From assembly GCA_016196515.1 (NCBI GenBank), contig JACPXN010000073.1:1-15851 (forward strand): a stretch of DNA of 15,851 nucleotides, read 5' to 3'. This DNA is from Candidatus Omnitrophota bacterium (GTDB taxonomy: Bacteria; Omnitrophota; Gorgyraeia; Zapsychrales; Fredricksoniimonadaceae). How positions within the stretch are numbered: position 1 is the first letter of the stretch; each line of letters opens with the position of its first letter. The notes under the pieces were generated by a model. That model had not been told where the DNA came from and searched no databases. It worked only from the letters and a program-made list of their open reading frames with translations. The position numbers and the translations under genes were made by a program. This document shows positions 1-7,563 of this stretch, piece by piece.

Positions 1-593
1 GCGCGGTCCACGATGGACTTCCCTTCCTTCCAGACATTGTCCAGGATCTGATCGCGGGAATACACGCGCCCCGGCGAACGGGACAGGAATTCCAGGATAT
101 CGAACTCAATGGCCGTCAACGCCACGGTCCTGCCGGCATAAATGACCTTGTGTTTGGGGATGTCCAAGGCCAGGTCCCCGTATTGCCGGTCCTGGGGCCC
201 AACAGCCGCGGAAGATGAAGCGCCCCTGCGCAAGATAGCCTTGACGCGCGCCGTCAGGACCTTGGGACTGAAGGGCTTGGTCATATAGTCGTCCGCCCCC
301 ATCTGCAGGCCGACGACCACGTCGCTTTCTTCGCCTTTGGCGGTCAACATGACAACAGGGATGTCCTTGGTCCTGTCCTCGCTTTTAAGCAAACGGCAGA
401 TCTCCATACCGTCGGTCCCGGGAAGCATGAGGTCCAAAATGATCAAATCCGGCTTGCGCTTGAGCGCGTGATCAAAGACCTCCCCGCCTTCAAACAGCGC
501 GGAAACGTCATACCCTTCGCGTTCCAGATTATAACGGACCAGTTCGCTGATGTCGCGGTCGTCTTCAACGATCAGGATCTTTTTCTTGGCCAT
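1..593 (-). CDS. OmpR/PhoB-family response regulator (3' end outside window)
   Basis: Two-component response regulator: phosphorylated on aspartate by a sensor kinase, it binds DNA through a winged helix to control transcription. The translation starts MAKKKILIVEDDRD. It has the acidic pair D11/D12, phospho-acceptor D54 in LIILDLMLPG, the switch residue T84 in VVMLTAKG, and K106 in GADDYMTKPF. A linker follows, then the start of the Trans_reg_C domain (LTAIEFDILEFL, then SRSPGRVYSRDQIL). The window ends after about 197 codons, so the recognition helix and wing are missing. The start ATG has no Shine-Dalgarno sequence, but a perfect TATAAT lies 7 nt upstream, so the mRNA may be leaderless. The partner kinase is probably the next gene outside the window, though that is only inferred. 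The PhoB/PhoP-like subclass is plausible; the signal sensed is unknown. Confidence 0.93.
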   Translation of the reverse strand, partial: MAKKKILIVEDDRDISELVRYNLEREGYDVSALFEGGEVFDHALKRKPDLIILDLMLPGTDGMEICRLLKSEDRTKDIPVVMLTAKGEESDVVVGLQMGADDYMTKPFSPKVLTARVKAILRRGASSSAAVGPQDRQYGDLALDIPKHKVIYAGRTVALTAIEFDILEFLSRSPGRVYSRDQILDNVWKEGKSIVDR

Positions 594-600
594 AGGGGAT

Positions 601-606
601 ATTATA
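601..606 (-). promoter_or_regulatory. -10 hexamer of the response regulator promoter
   Basis: On the minus strand this reads TATAAT, a perfect sigma-70 -10 hexamer, ending 7 nt before the response regulator ATG. Transcription would then start at or within a base of the A of the ATG, giving a leaderless message. No convincing -35 hexamer lies 16-18 nt upstream; that region is AT-rich, with a run of T. Confidence 0.5.
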
Positions 607-630
607 CGATTTTATAATAAAAAACTGTAT

Positions 631-1821
631 TTATTCCTCATCGATCCCTTCCGAGATCAATTTGCCCGGTTGTTTAGAAAGTAAATGATGGGGGAAAAAG
701 GCAAAATTAGCCATCAGTGTCGGAATAACGGCGCTGCCAATGACCGTTGCCACCAAAAAAGAATACTGATCTTGATCCACTATGCCATGCGACAGCCCAT
801 ATAACGATGAGATTGTTCCGAACGTTAATCCTGTTGACATCATCAGAGTATAATACCACCTCTCGGATCTTTGCTTACGAAAAGCGCTGATCACAGGGTA
901 AAGCCCAAAGATCTTTGAGATGATTTTCCCAGAAAAAAGTATTAAAAATATCACGGGCGCGCTGATCAAGACCGGCACTGAAACCAATGATCCGGCCCTG
1001 ATAAAATAAAATGGTGTCAGGAACCCTACCGTTAAGGTACGCAGCCTTCTGATCCAATGATGTTCTTGAGTTGCAAACTCAGCCAAAAGGATGCCTGCTA
1101 TATAGGCGGGCAAAACCGCCTCGCTTCCCGACCATGTTGCCAAAGCCCCTAAACCGAAAAGTACAAAAATGACCCACTTGACACGGATAGCGGCTGTTTT
1201 ATTTCCATACTTCCTATGTAGAAATGATGTGATATATGGGAAAAGACCAAGAACGAGCAACCTTATGACGACAAAAACCACTGTTTTGTAAGTAAATGGT
1301 GCGAACAATAGCCCAAGCGCTATTACAGTGCCTAAGTCATTAACAAAACATGACCCTAATATTCCTTTACCAAATTCCGTCTTATTAAAGCCCGTCTCTA
1401 ACATCACCGCGTACACAACGGCCATAGAGGTTGTAGAAAGAGCGACCCCCGCCAACCAACTTGCCCGCATATCCCAATGCAGGAAAAAATGCGCGAAAGC
1501 AGTACACCCAAGAAAGGGGGCTAAAAATCCCACCAACCCCACAACACCGACCTCTATCCATTTAGTACGAATAACTTTTGGATCAAGCTCGGCGCCAGCC
1601 AAAAAAGTAAGCATGACAGCCCCGCTGGAAGCCAGAAAACGAAGCCATTCCAAATTACTCCCAAAAACGCTGGGGCCGTAAAAATGATTTGTCACTGTGG
1701 CCGCGAGGATCCCTGCACATATTTCTACAAGCGCTATGGAAATTCTTAAATGATTGGCAACAATGGCGGAAATAACGGCCAATCCTAACCATAATGAAGC
1801 AATAGTATAAATATTTTCCAT
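631..1821 (-). CDS. Cation/proton antiporter, CPA superfamily (Na+/H+ exchanger domain)
   Basis: Integral inner-membrane antiporter of 396 residues, predicted to exchange Na+ or K+ for H+ and so serve pH and ion homeostasis. Hydrophobic segments cover nearly the whole length (about 12). Family landmarks are FLAGAELDP near residue 75, VALSTTSMAVVYAVM near 126-140 (the unwound-helix region) and the Asn-Asp ion-binding pair N161-D162 in GSCFVNDLGT. There is no C-terminal RCK/TrkA-N domain as in full KefB/KefC; the protein ends with a short acidic tail (EGIDEE). The start is supported by GAAAGGATCAGG just upstream. The gene is clearly more AT-rich than its neighbours: two 60-base lines counted by eye gave 35% and 38% GC, against 60% in a line of the Nudix gene. 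It sits alone between a terminator and the response regulator's promoter, which suggests horizontal acquisition. The ion specificity cannot be read from sequence. Confidence 0.88.
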   Translation of the reverse strand: MENIYTIASLWLGLAVISAIVANHLRISIALVEICAGILAATVTNHFYGPSVFGSNLEWLRFLASSGAVMLTFLAGAELDPKVIRTKWIEVGVVGLVGFLAPFLGCTAFAHFFLHWDMRASWLAGVALSTTSMAVVYAVMLETGFNKTEFGKGILGSCFVNDLGTVIALGLLFAPFTYKTVVFVVIRLLVLGLFPYITSFLHRKYGNKTAAIRVKWVIFVLFGLGALATWSGSEAVLPAYIAGILLAEFATQEHHWIRRLRTLTVGFLTPFYFIRAGSLVSVPVLISAPVIFLILFSGKIISKIFGLYPVISAFRKQRSERWYYTLMMSTGLTFGTISSLYGLSHGIVDQDQYSFLVATVIGSAVIPTLMANFAFFPHHLLSKQPGKLISEGIDEE

Positions 1822-1840
1822 ATCCTGATCCTTTCTTTAA

Positions 1841-1880
1841 TAAAAAAACTCCTACAATCCCGGCAAGGAATCGTGGGAGT
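1841..1880 (-). terminator. Rho-independent terminator after the Nudix gene
   Basis: On the minus strand a stem begins ACTCCCACGATTCC and closes with GGGATTGTAGGAGT around a 5-nt loop (TTGCC). The 14-bp stem contains one C-A mismatch and two G-T wobbles, and is followed directly by seven T residues. It lies 28 nt beyond the Nudix stop codon and would end the transcript that carries the Nudix gene. The antiporter ATG is only 19 nt further on, so either the antiporter depends on readthrough or its promoter overlaps this hairpin. Confidence 0.85.
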
Positions 1881-1907
1881 CATCGCTGAATGACCGTCAA
1901 CCCTGAA

Positions 1908-2324
1908 CTAGCAGACCTGGCTGCGGATGGACTTAAAAAATAATTTGTCCTTGGGGTGGGTCAACAGCGCTTCCACCTCGTCGGGATGCACCCAGCGGAC
2001 TTCGGGGTGATGGGCATGGACGGGCTTTAAACGTTCCTCATCGGTGGTGAACAAAAACATGTGGATCGTCTTGAATTCCCCCGTGTCTTCCCTGGAGCCG
2101 ACACCCATCCTGTAACGGCTGTACGAACCAAGGTCTTTGACATGGGTCAAACGCCGGATGCCGGTTTCTTCCTCGATCTCGCGGATGGCCGCCTGCAATT
2201 GGCCTTCCCCGGGATCAATATGGCCTTTGGGCAAAGACCAGGATGTGCCATGCTGGCTGACGACCAGCACGCGGCCTTTTTTATTCACCACCACCCCGCC
2301 GGCGGATTCGGTTTTATAGGTCAT
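1908..2324 (-). CDS. Nudix hydrolase (possible Ap4A-type)
   Basis: Hydrolase of nucleoside diphosphates linked to another moiety. The Nudix box GX5EX7REUXEEXGU is complete: it starts GHIDPGEGQ and ends REIEEETGI, residues 34-56 counting from the chosen ATG. The preceding strands SAGGVVVNKKGRVLVV and WSLPKGH are typical of the diadenosine polyphosphate hydrolase branch, but the substrate cannot be fixed from sequence. Length is 138 residues, normal for a single-domain Nudix protein. The start is ambiguous: the frame stays open to a TTG at 2384, 4 nt after the cold-shock stop codon, which would add 20 unconserved-looking residues. The internal ATG at 2324 is preferred because the fold begins right after it and a TATTAT lies 6 nt upstream. 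The gene follows the cold-shock gene in the same direction and ends before a strong terminator. Confidence 0.88.
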   Translation of the reverse strand: MTYKTESAGGVVVNKKGRVLVVSQHGTSWSLPKGHIDPGEGQLQAAIREIEEETGIRRLTHVKDLGSYSRYRMGVGSREDTGEFKTIHMFLFTTDEERLKPVHAHHPEVRWVHPDEVEALLTHPKDKLFFKSIRSQVC

Positions 2325-2388
2325 ATCTGGATAATACGGCACGCAGGGAGCACGAGGATGTTCGCGAATATCTGGGGAGGACAAGTGC

Positions 2389-2589
2389 CTAAATTTTCAC
2401 GACGTTAACGGCCTGCTCACCTTTGGGGCCCTGTTGAATGTCGAACTCAACAGCCTGGCCTTCTTCCAAAGTACGATAGCCGTCGGTCTTGATGGCGGTG
2501 TGATGCACGAAAACGTCTTTTCCGTTCTCGGGCGTGATGAAACCATATCCTTTTTGATTATTGAACCATTTCACTTTACCTTTTGCCAT
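2389..2589 (-). CDS. Cold-shock domain protein (CspA family)
   Basis: Small single-domain nucleic acid-binding protein of 66 residues that binds single-stranded RNA or DNA and melts RNA structure. The OB-fold landmarks are complete: GKVKWFNNQKGYGFI contains the RNP1 motif, DVFVHHTAI contains RNP2, and the protein ends with GPKGEQAVNV, as expected for the family. The start is fixed by a strong Shine-Dalgarno sequence, AGGAGG, 8 nt before the ATG. A TAGAAT hexamer about 25 nt upstream could be a -10 element, but I see no matching -35. The 71-nt gap to the lipoprotein gene upstream holds a weak hairpin (CCGCT/AGCGG) without a T tract. Whether expression is really cold-induced cannot be told from sequence. 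Confidence 0.97.
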   Translation of the reverse strand: MAKGKVKWFNNQKGYGFITPENGKDVFVHHTAIKTDGYRTLEEGQAVEFDIQQGPKGEQAVNVVKI

Positions 2590-2660
2590 TGCGCACTTCC
2601 TCCTGTTTATTCTATTGCAAATTCGATAACGTGCATGCCGCTAGACGAGCGGTAGGCCTT

Positions 2661-3125
2661 TTATTGCTGAAAAGGTCCCTGTTCGGCCGCGCTGGGATTG
2701 GCAACTTCAGACGCTGAATTCAAATGCGCGGACAAAAGTCTCCATGTTTTCGGGCCCACCTTGCCGTCCGCTTTCAGGCCGTTCTGGGACTGGAAGGCCT
2801 CAATGGCTTTCTTGGTCTTCGGGCCGAGATCACCGTCCACCTTACCCGCGTAAAAACCGGAATTTTTAAGGGCTTGCTGGATCTGTCTGGTCGTTGGTTT
2901 ACCGGAAGCGGTTGCCTCCATCTCGCCGGCCGCAGCTGTCGGGGCCATTTCGGCATTTTCAACGATCACAGGAACATCCGCACCCATATCGCTTATGGAA
3001 ACCACGTTCTCGGAAGCCACCCCGTTGAGCGCTTCCAGAGACGCGGACTCATTTTTCTTCTTACCGCAACCCGCCAGGACCGATAACGCAAAGACCGCCG
3101 CGACCAGCAAAACAAATTTTTTCAT
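2661..3125 (-). CDS. Lipoprotein with C-terminal peptidoglycan-binding domain
   Basis: A 154-residue predicted lipoprotein, exported and anchored in a membrane, that probably holds on to the cell wall. Residues 1-20 form a lipoprotein signal peptide: a KK start, a hydrophobic core and the lipobox LAGC, with C20 as the lipidated cysteine. A low-complexity acidic and Ala/Gly linker follows to about residue 75. Residues 78-135 match PG_binding_1, with VDGDLGPKTKKAIEAFQ and ADGKVGPKTWRLL as the paired helix signature. There is no catalytic domain, so it looks like an anchor or adaptor. The ATG is preceded by AAAGGAAA, a usable ribosome binding site, and a candidate promoter lies upstream. A lysine-rich stretch (GKKKNES) follows the lipidated cysteine. 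Confidence 0.88.
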   Translation of the reverse strand: MKKFVLLVAAVFALSVLAGCGKKKNESASLEALNGVASENVVSISDMGADVPVIVENAEMAPTAAAGEMEATASGKPTTRQIQQALKNSGFYAGKVDGDLGPKTKKAIEAFQSQNGLKADGKVGPKTWRLLSAHLNSASEVANPSAAEQGPFQQ

Positions 3126-3175
3126 ACCGTTTCCTTTTATTGATTTTGTTTAAAAAAAATTTTTACCGCCTAATC

Positions 3176-3206
3176 TTTATATTAACGCGAATTATCCCGA
3201 TGTCAA
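3176..3206 (-). promoter_or_regulatory. Sigma-70-like promoter for the lipoprotein gene
   Basis: In the 97-nt gap upstream of the lipoprotein ATG the minus strand carries a perfect TTGACA (plus positions 3201-3206). It is followed by AATATA at a 17-nt spacing or TATAAA at a 19-nt spacing. The rest of the gap is AT-rich, with a run of eight T before the ribosome binding site. This makes the lipoprotein the likely first gene of a unit that runs through csp to the Nudix terminator. Confidence 0.5.
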
Positions 3207-3222
3207 TTTTTCTTCATAAAAA

Positions 3223-4428
3223 CTATTCAACATAATTCAGGTCTTTGCCGTGTGTTTCCGCGAGTCCCCTCAAGGCCCAAAACGCGACGAGAACACAAAC
3301 CCCAGCAACCACAAACGCGCCCTGGATGATGCCGTATTGCGCTTTCAGGGCCTGAAAGCATAGGGTCAACGGGACCACGGAACCCCGCACAAAATTGGGC
3401 ACCGTGGTGGCCACGGTCGAACGGATATTGGTGCCGAACTGCTCGGCGGCAATGGTGACGAATACCGCCCAATAGCCGCTGGCAAAACCAAGCGCCAGAC
3501 AAACCGCGTAAAAAGTGACAAGCTGTGGTGCCGGATTGAAAAGATAGACGAGCATGAACAGGGCATTCAGGCCCATAAAAACAGCCACCACTTTCTTGCG
3601 GCTTTGGAAAATCTGTGACAATGAACCGCTGACAAAACCGCCCAGGGCTAAACCGATATAGGAGAACATGACCGCTTGACCGGCGCTGGGGACCTGGGCC
3701 ATCCCTAAGGCCTTGCCGAATTCCGGGGAAAAAGTGATGAGAATGCCGATGACGAACCACAACGGCAGGCCGATCAAAATGCAGCGCAGGTATTTGAAAA
3801 TACTCTCCGGCGAACGAAAAATGAGCGCGAACGTTCCCCGCCGGATATTCTGGCCCTTGACCTTCGTGAACATGCCGGAATCCCTCGCTTTGATCCGCAA
3901 AAGCAAAAGCCCGAAACCCATGACCCCGCCGATGACATAGGCCGTGCGCCAGTCAAAAGCATCGCCGATGAGCGCGGCCGCAATGGCCCCCAGAATACCG
4001 ACGGTGGCCACGATCATGGTGCCGTAGGCCCGGCTTTCTTTGGGCATGACCTCGCTCACCAGGGTGATGCCCGCGCCCAATTCCCCGGCCAGACCGATGC
4101 CGGCGACCAGCCGCAAAACAGCATACGCAAACACCGATTGGACAAAAGCATTCGCAATATTTGCGATGGAATAAAGAAAAATGGATCCCAAAAGCACGGA
4201 CAGGCGCCCGTGTTTGTCGCCCAGCACTCCCCATAAGATACCGCCTAACAGCATCCCTCCCATCTGCATGTTCAAAAGAAGGACGCCCTGGGACAAAAGT
4301 TCGGTGTCCGCTACACCGATGGCCTGCAGACTTTTGACGCGGACAATGCTAAAAAGGATAAGATCATAAATATCGACGAAATAACCGAGGGCGGCGATGA
4401 GGATGGAGGCTTTGACCATTGATCTCAT
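3223..4428 (-). CDS. MFS transporter
   Basis: Inner-membrane major facilitator of 401 residues, probably a proton-coupled symporter of an organic substrate. About 12 hydrophobic helices are visible. The loop between helices 2 and 3 carries the MFS motif A core GDKHGR (residues 70-75), and GLAGELGAGITLVSEVMP follows further on. Helix 1 contains acidic residues (FVDIYD) typical of metabolite:H+ symporters, but the substrate cannot be assigned. The open frame continues upstream to 4656, but those 76 residues are basic, non-hydrophobic and antisense-like, lying inside the CNNM gene. The ATG at 4428 overlaps the CNNM stop codon (ATGA), has no Shine-Dalgarno sequence and gives a proper N-terminus, so translational coupling is likely. 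A second ATG three codons on (4419) is a possible alternative. Confidence 0.9.
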   Translation of the reverse strand: MRSMVKASILIAALGYFVDIYDLILFSIVRVKSLQAIGVADTELLSQGVLLLNMQMGGMLLGGILWGVLGDKHGRLSVLLGSIFLYSIANIANAFVQSVFAYAVLRLVAGIGLAGELGAGITLVSEVMPKESRAYGTMIVATVGILGAIAAALIGDAFDWRTAYVIGGVMGFGLLLLRIKARDSGMFTKVKGQNIRRGTFALIFRSPESIFKYLRCILIGLPLWFVIGILITFSPEFGKALGMAQVPSAGQAVMFSYIGLALGGFVSGSLSQIFQSRKKVVAVFMGLNALFMLVYLFNPAPQLVTFYAVCLALGFASGYWAVFVTIAAEQFGTNIRSTVATTVPNFVRGSVVPLTLCFQALKAQYGIIQGAFVVAGVCVLVAFWALRGLAETHGKDLNYVE

Positions 4429-5741
4429 GTGTTGAGCGTGATGATCGCCTCTCCCAATTTCTTGCGGCGCAGTTTGCGGACCATCATGAGGACTCGACCG
4501 GCATGGACGCTTTCCCCGCCCAGAAGGGGCCTGCCGGTCTTTTGGGCGAACCAATCCGCCAGTTTCAAAGATCTCTCTTGGGCGGTCAAAGGCAAGGACC
4601 CTTCCCCCACGGTCTGGCCAAGGACAGCCATTGTGACCCCTCCGCCCACGATCCATCCACCGCCATAAGGGTGAATATAGGACGGAAGCCGGTCAAATTC
4701 ATCTTCGATCTCTCCCACCATTTCCTCGATGATGTCTTCCAGCGTGACCATGCCGATGGTCCTTCCCTCTTTGGAAGAAACGAGGGCGATGTGCAATTTT
4801 TCCTGCATCATGCGTTCCAGGGCCTGGGAGATCGGTGTATGACTTTCAAAAGTCTTGATAGGACGGATGATGCCCTTGATGCTGGGGTCCGACGGATTGA
4901 GTTTCAACCCCGCCATGATGTCTTTGAAATTGACATAACCCTGGATGGTCTGCAGGTCATTCTCGACGGCGCACACCGGAAAACGCGTATGCATGTCGTT
5001 GTGGGCGTGGACCAAGGCCTGGGTCAGGGAAGTTTCCAGAGGGATCGTTGAAACATCATTGATGGGGATCATGCTTTCCTTGATGGGCCGCACGGACAAT
5101 TGGGCCGCGGCCAAAACGATCCCTTCCTCCCTGGCCCCCAGCAAACGCGACGTGCGGGCCAGGGCCACGGCGGCATTGAGTTCATGCAGACCGGTGTTCT
5201 CTTCGGGACGGTTCTTGCGCTGGTATGTTCGATTGATGAGATCGATGATCCTTTTGACAATGCCCTCGAAAATAGCCACCACCGGATAGGCGATGCCGGC
5301 CAGGACCTTCATGAGGGGGGACAGGGCCAGACAGACAAAGGCCTGGTGATGGATGGCGTACGTTTTGGGAATGAGTTCGGCAAAAACAATGGTCATGGCG
5401 CTCAAAGGCAAGATCAAAAAAATCAGGGCCAAGATGTCCGCGCCGCCGCGGGAGATCCCTAAAGCGCCGGCAATGGCCGGAGCAAAATGCCTTTCCATAC
5501 CCGCCCCACCCACGGCCGCGGCAATGGCGCCCACCAGCGTGATGCCCACCTGCACCACCGCGAGGCTGGCTTCCATGCGGCCCTTCATATACGCGGCCTC
5601 GGCGGCCCCCTTAAGTTTTAAATTGACAAGGGCGGTCAGTTTGGCGTTGGAAATGGACGCCAGGGACATTTCATACGCGGCAAACACGGCGTTGACGGCG
5701 ATCATCAAAATAATGACCGTGAGTTCAAAAGCAAAAGGCAT
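4425..5741 (-). CDS. CNNM/CorC-HlyC family membrane protein (DUF21 plus CBS pair)
   Basis: Inner-membrane protein of 438 residues, with the normal architecture of the HlyC/CorC group, related to the CNNM/MpfA family of magnesium or cobalt efflux proteins. Residues 1-190 form the DUF21/CNNM membrane domain (VNAVFAAYEMSLASIS, then FAELIPKTYAI at 120-130). A cytosolic CBS pair covers about 218-345 and ends TLEDIIEEMVGEIEDEFD, the usual junction. Residues 355-432 form the C-terminal CorC_HlyC domain (GGWIVGGGVT, then GGESVHAGRVLMMV). Older annotations call such proteins hemolysins; toxicity is not implied. The start has no Shine-Dalgarno sequence; TAAAAT lies 6 nt before the ATG. The 3' end overlaps the MFS start by 4 nt, so the two are probably co-translated. 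Repeat copy A lies 18 nt upstream of the ATG. Confidence 0.92.
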   Translation of the reverse strand: MPFAFELTVIILMIAVNAVFAAYEMSLASISNAKLTALVNLKLKGAAEAAYMKGRMEASLAVVQVGITLVGAIAAAVGGAGMERHFAPAIAGALGISRGGADILALIFLILPLSAMTIVFAELIPKTYAIHHQAFVCLALSPLMKVLAGIAYPVVAIFEGIVKRIIDLINRTYQRKNRPEENTGLHELNAAVALARTSRLLGAREEGIVLAAAQLSVRPIKESMIPINDVSTIPLETSLTQALVHAHNDMHTRFPVCAVENDLQTIQGYVNFKDIMAGLKLNPSDPSIKGIIRPIKTFESHTPISQALERMMQEKLHIALVSSKEGRTIGMVTLEDIIEEMVGEIEDEFDRLPSYIHPYGGGWIVGGGVTMAVLGQTVGEGSLPLTAQERSLKLADWFAQKTGRPLLGGESVHAGRVLMMVRKLRRKKLGEAIITLNT

Positions 5742-5759
5742 AAAGTTATTTTAACACAT

Positions 5760-5821
5760 AATTAAGTACCCACCCACCGTAACCTTAATTAATTCGGGTT
5801 ACGGTGGGTGTCTACATAATT
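5760..5821. repeat. Inverted-repeat element, copy A (short, 62 bp)
   Basis: Two 25-nt arms that match at 22 of 25 positions when inverted flank a 12-nt spacer (TTAATTAATTCG). The left arm begins AATTAAGTACCCACCC; the right arm ends GGGTGTCTACATAATT. It fills the gap between the M3 peptidase stop and the CNNM start. Copies B and C share both arms and the spacer but carry 20 extra bases. There is no T tract, so it does not look like an ordinary terminator. Confidence 0.93.
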
Positions 5822-5844
5822 CATAATTCTAATTCGTTTGCGCG

Positions 5845-7563
5845 TCACAGCAGTTTCTGCCACTCTTGATAAACAGCGTCGGCAAGGGGTTTGATGAGGT
5901 CTTCGGAGAAATCAAAACGAATGCCCGCGGCCTTGTACAGTTCCGGCAAAGGCCGTGAGCCGCCCAGGGTCAGACCTTTGCGGTAATCCGCCAGGGCTTT
6001 TGCGGGATCACGGCGGGCGTTCATCCACACCTGCAAGGCGCCCAACTGGGCGATGCCGTATTCAATGTAATAAAACGGCACTTGAAAAATATGCAGTTGC
6101 CTGTGCCACAAATACGCCTTCACTTCCGTCAGATCGGTCCAGTCCATGGATTTGCCGCCGAACTGTTCGTAAAAACCCGTCCATGCCTGCCGGCGCTCTG
6201 CCGGCGAATGGTTGGGATGTTCATACAACCAATGCTGGAACGCGTCGATGTTGGCCGCCCACGCGAGGATATGCAGGATGCCTTCCCAATGTTCGCGGTT
6301 GGAACGTTTGGTGTCCGCGTCATTGTAAAATTCGTTGATATAACGTCCGCCCAAAAGTTCCATGGCCATGGATGCCACCTCGCTAAATTCCATGGGGCCG
6401 TGGCGGTAATCCACCAGAGGGTCTTTGGCGCAGGCCAAAGCGTTAAACGCATGGCCGCCTTCATGCAAAAGGGTGCGCACGTCGTCATCCACCCCGACGG
6501 CATTCATGAAAATAAATGATCTGCGCGCCTCCGAAAGCGTGTTTTGATAACCGCCCGGGGCCTTGCCCTTGCGGCTGTCCAGATCCAAAAGCCCGTCATT
6601 GTCCATCATCTCAAACTGCCTGCCCAATAGGGGATCCACGCGCCCAAAGATCTTTTTTATTCCATCCACCAATTGCTTCGGTTTTTCGAACGGCTTTAAA
6701 GGCCCGCGGCCCAAAGGATCCGCGGCCAAATCCCACGGGCGCAGGGCCTTTAATTTCATTTTTTCTTTTCGTCTTTTTAAAATTTCTTCATTGAGCGGGA
6801 CAATGGATCGTTCGATGGTCTCGTGATAGCGCTTGCAATCGGCCGGTGTATAGTCAAAACGGTGGTAATTTTTGAATTGATATTCGGTGAAGTTCTTAAA
6901 GCCGGCATTTTGGGCGATGGCCACGCGTTTCTGAAAAAGTTTGTCAAAAATATCCTCAAGTTTATCCTGATCCCTCAAGCGCCGTTCGGCCGCGGCGCGC
7001 CAGGCCCGCTCACGCAAAGTCCGGTCAGGTTCCAGCAGATATTTGCCCATTTCCGGCAAGGTGCGCTCCTGACCCTCGAACCCAACGGTCATGGCCCCGC
7101 ACACCGTCTGATATTCCTGGGACAAAAGGTCCACTTCGGTCTGCAAAGGCACATTTTTCTCAACGAACAATTCCACGTCGGTTTTGACCGCGCGGTCATG
7201 GACCTCGTAACGTTGGACATCCAGAGGGAACCGGACGCACAGTTCCAGATATTTACGGTTCAGGCGATCATGGATGGGTTTGACCGCGGGCGAAACGGTT
7301 TGGATGAATTTGGTGTAGGCCCCGGCCATGGCCTTGTCATCGGTATGGCAGGTCATGCGGATGTATAAAATGGACCCCGCCTGGCTTACGGCGGCGTCCA
7401 ATTCCGAGCGGTCCAAAAGCCATTGCTCCAATGCCCTGGCGGAGTTCACCGGCCGTTTGTCCAATTGCCGGTAAAAACCGACCACGATATCCTTGTCGGT
7501 CAGATCAGCGCTGTCCGTCACAAAACGGCGTTTTTGGTAAGATTTAAGGTGAGAAAAATTCAT
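5845..7563 (-). CDS. M3-family zinc metallopeptidase (oligoendopeptidase F-like)
   Basis: Cytosolic zinc peptidase of 572 residues, expected to cut short peptides. The active-site motif HEGGH lies at residues 367-371 (DVRTLLHEGGHAFNAL), and the third zinc ligand is most likely E395 in EFSEVASM, the usual spacing in M3. The C-terminal part (YLWHRQLHIFQVPFYYIEYG) matches the conserved end of the oligoendopeptidase fold. There is no signal peptide. The start ATG overlaps the recJ stop codon (ATGA), so translation is likely coupled to recJ. The first codons also lie next to the divergent L28 promoter. Whether it is PepF proper or a related M3B peptidase cannot be decided here. The gene is complete, and downstream of it lies repeat copy A. 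Confidence 0.92.
   Translation of the reverse strand: MNFSHLKSYQKRRFVTDSADLTDKDIVVGFYRQLDKRPVNSARALEQWLLDRSELDAAVSQAGSILYIRMTCHTDDKAMAGAYTKFIQTVSPAVKPIHDRLNRKYLELCVRFPLDVQRYEVHDRAVKTDVELFVEKNVPLQTEVDLLSQEYQTVCGAMTVGFEGQERTLPEMGKYLLEPDRTLRERAWRAAAERRLRDQDKLEDIFDKLFQKRVAIAQNAGFKNFTEYQFKNYHRFDYTPADCKRYHETIERSIVPLNEEILKRRKEKMKLKALRPWDLAADPLGRGPLKPFEKPKQLVDGIKKIFGRVDPLLGRQFEMMDNDGLLDLDSRKGKAPGGYQNTLSEARRSFIFMNAVGVDDDVRTLLHEGGHAFNALACAKDPLVDYRHGPMEFSEVASMAMELLGGRYINEFYNDADTKRSNREHWEGILHILAWAANIDAFQHWLYEHPNHSPAERRQAWTGFYEQFGGKSMDWTDLTEVKAYLWHRQLHIFQVPFYYIEYGIAQLGALQVWMNARRDPAKALADYRKGLTLGGSRPLPELYKAAGIRFDFSEDLIKPLADAVYQEWQKLL

Noticed and set aside
4429..4656. N-terminal extension of the MFS transporter to 477 residues
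   Set aside because: It lies in another frame of the CNNM CorC domain, is basic and non-hydrophobic, and the ATGA overlap start gives a normal MFS N-terminus.
5760..5821. Repeat copy A as a Rho-independent terminator
   Set aside because: No T tract follows the stem on either strand, and copies B and C share exact sequence rather than only structure.
6185..6207. CTGCCGGCG direct repeat in the M3 gene as another palindrome copy
   Set aside because: It fits normal coding sequence (ERRQAW) and lacks the full palindrome.
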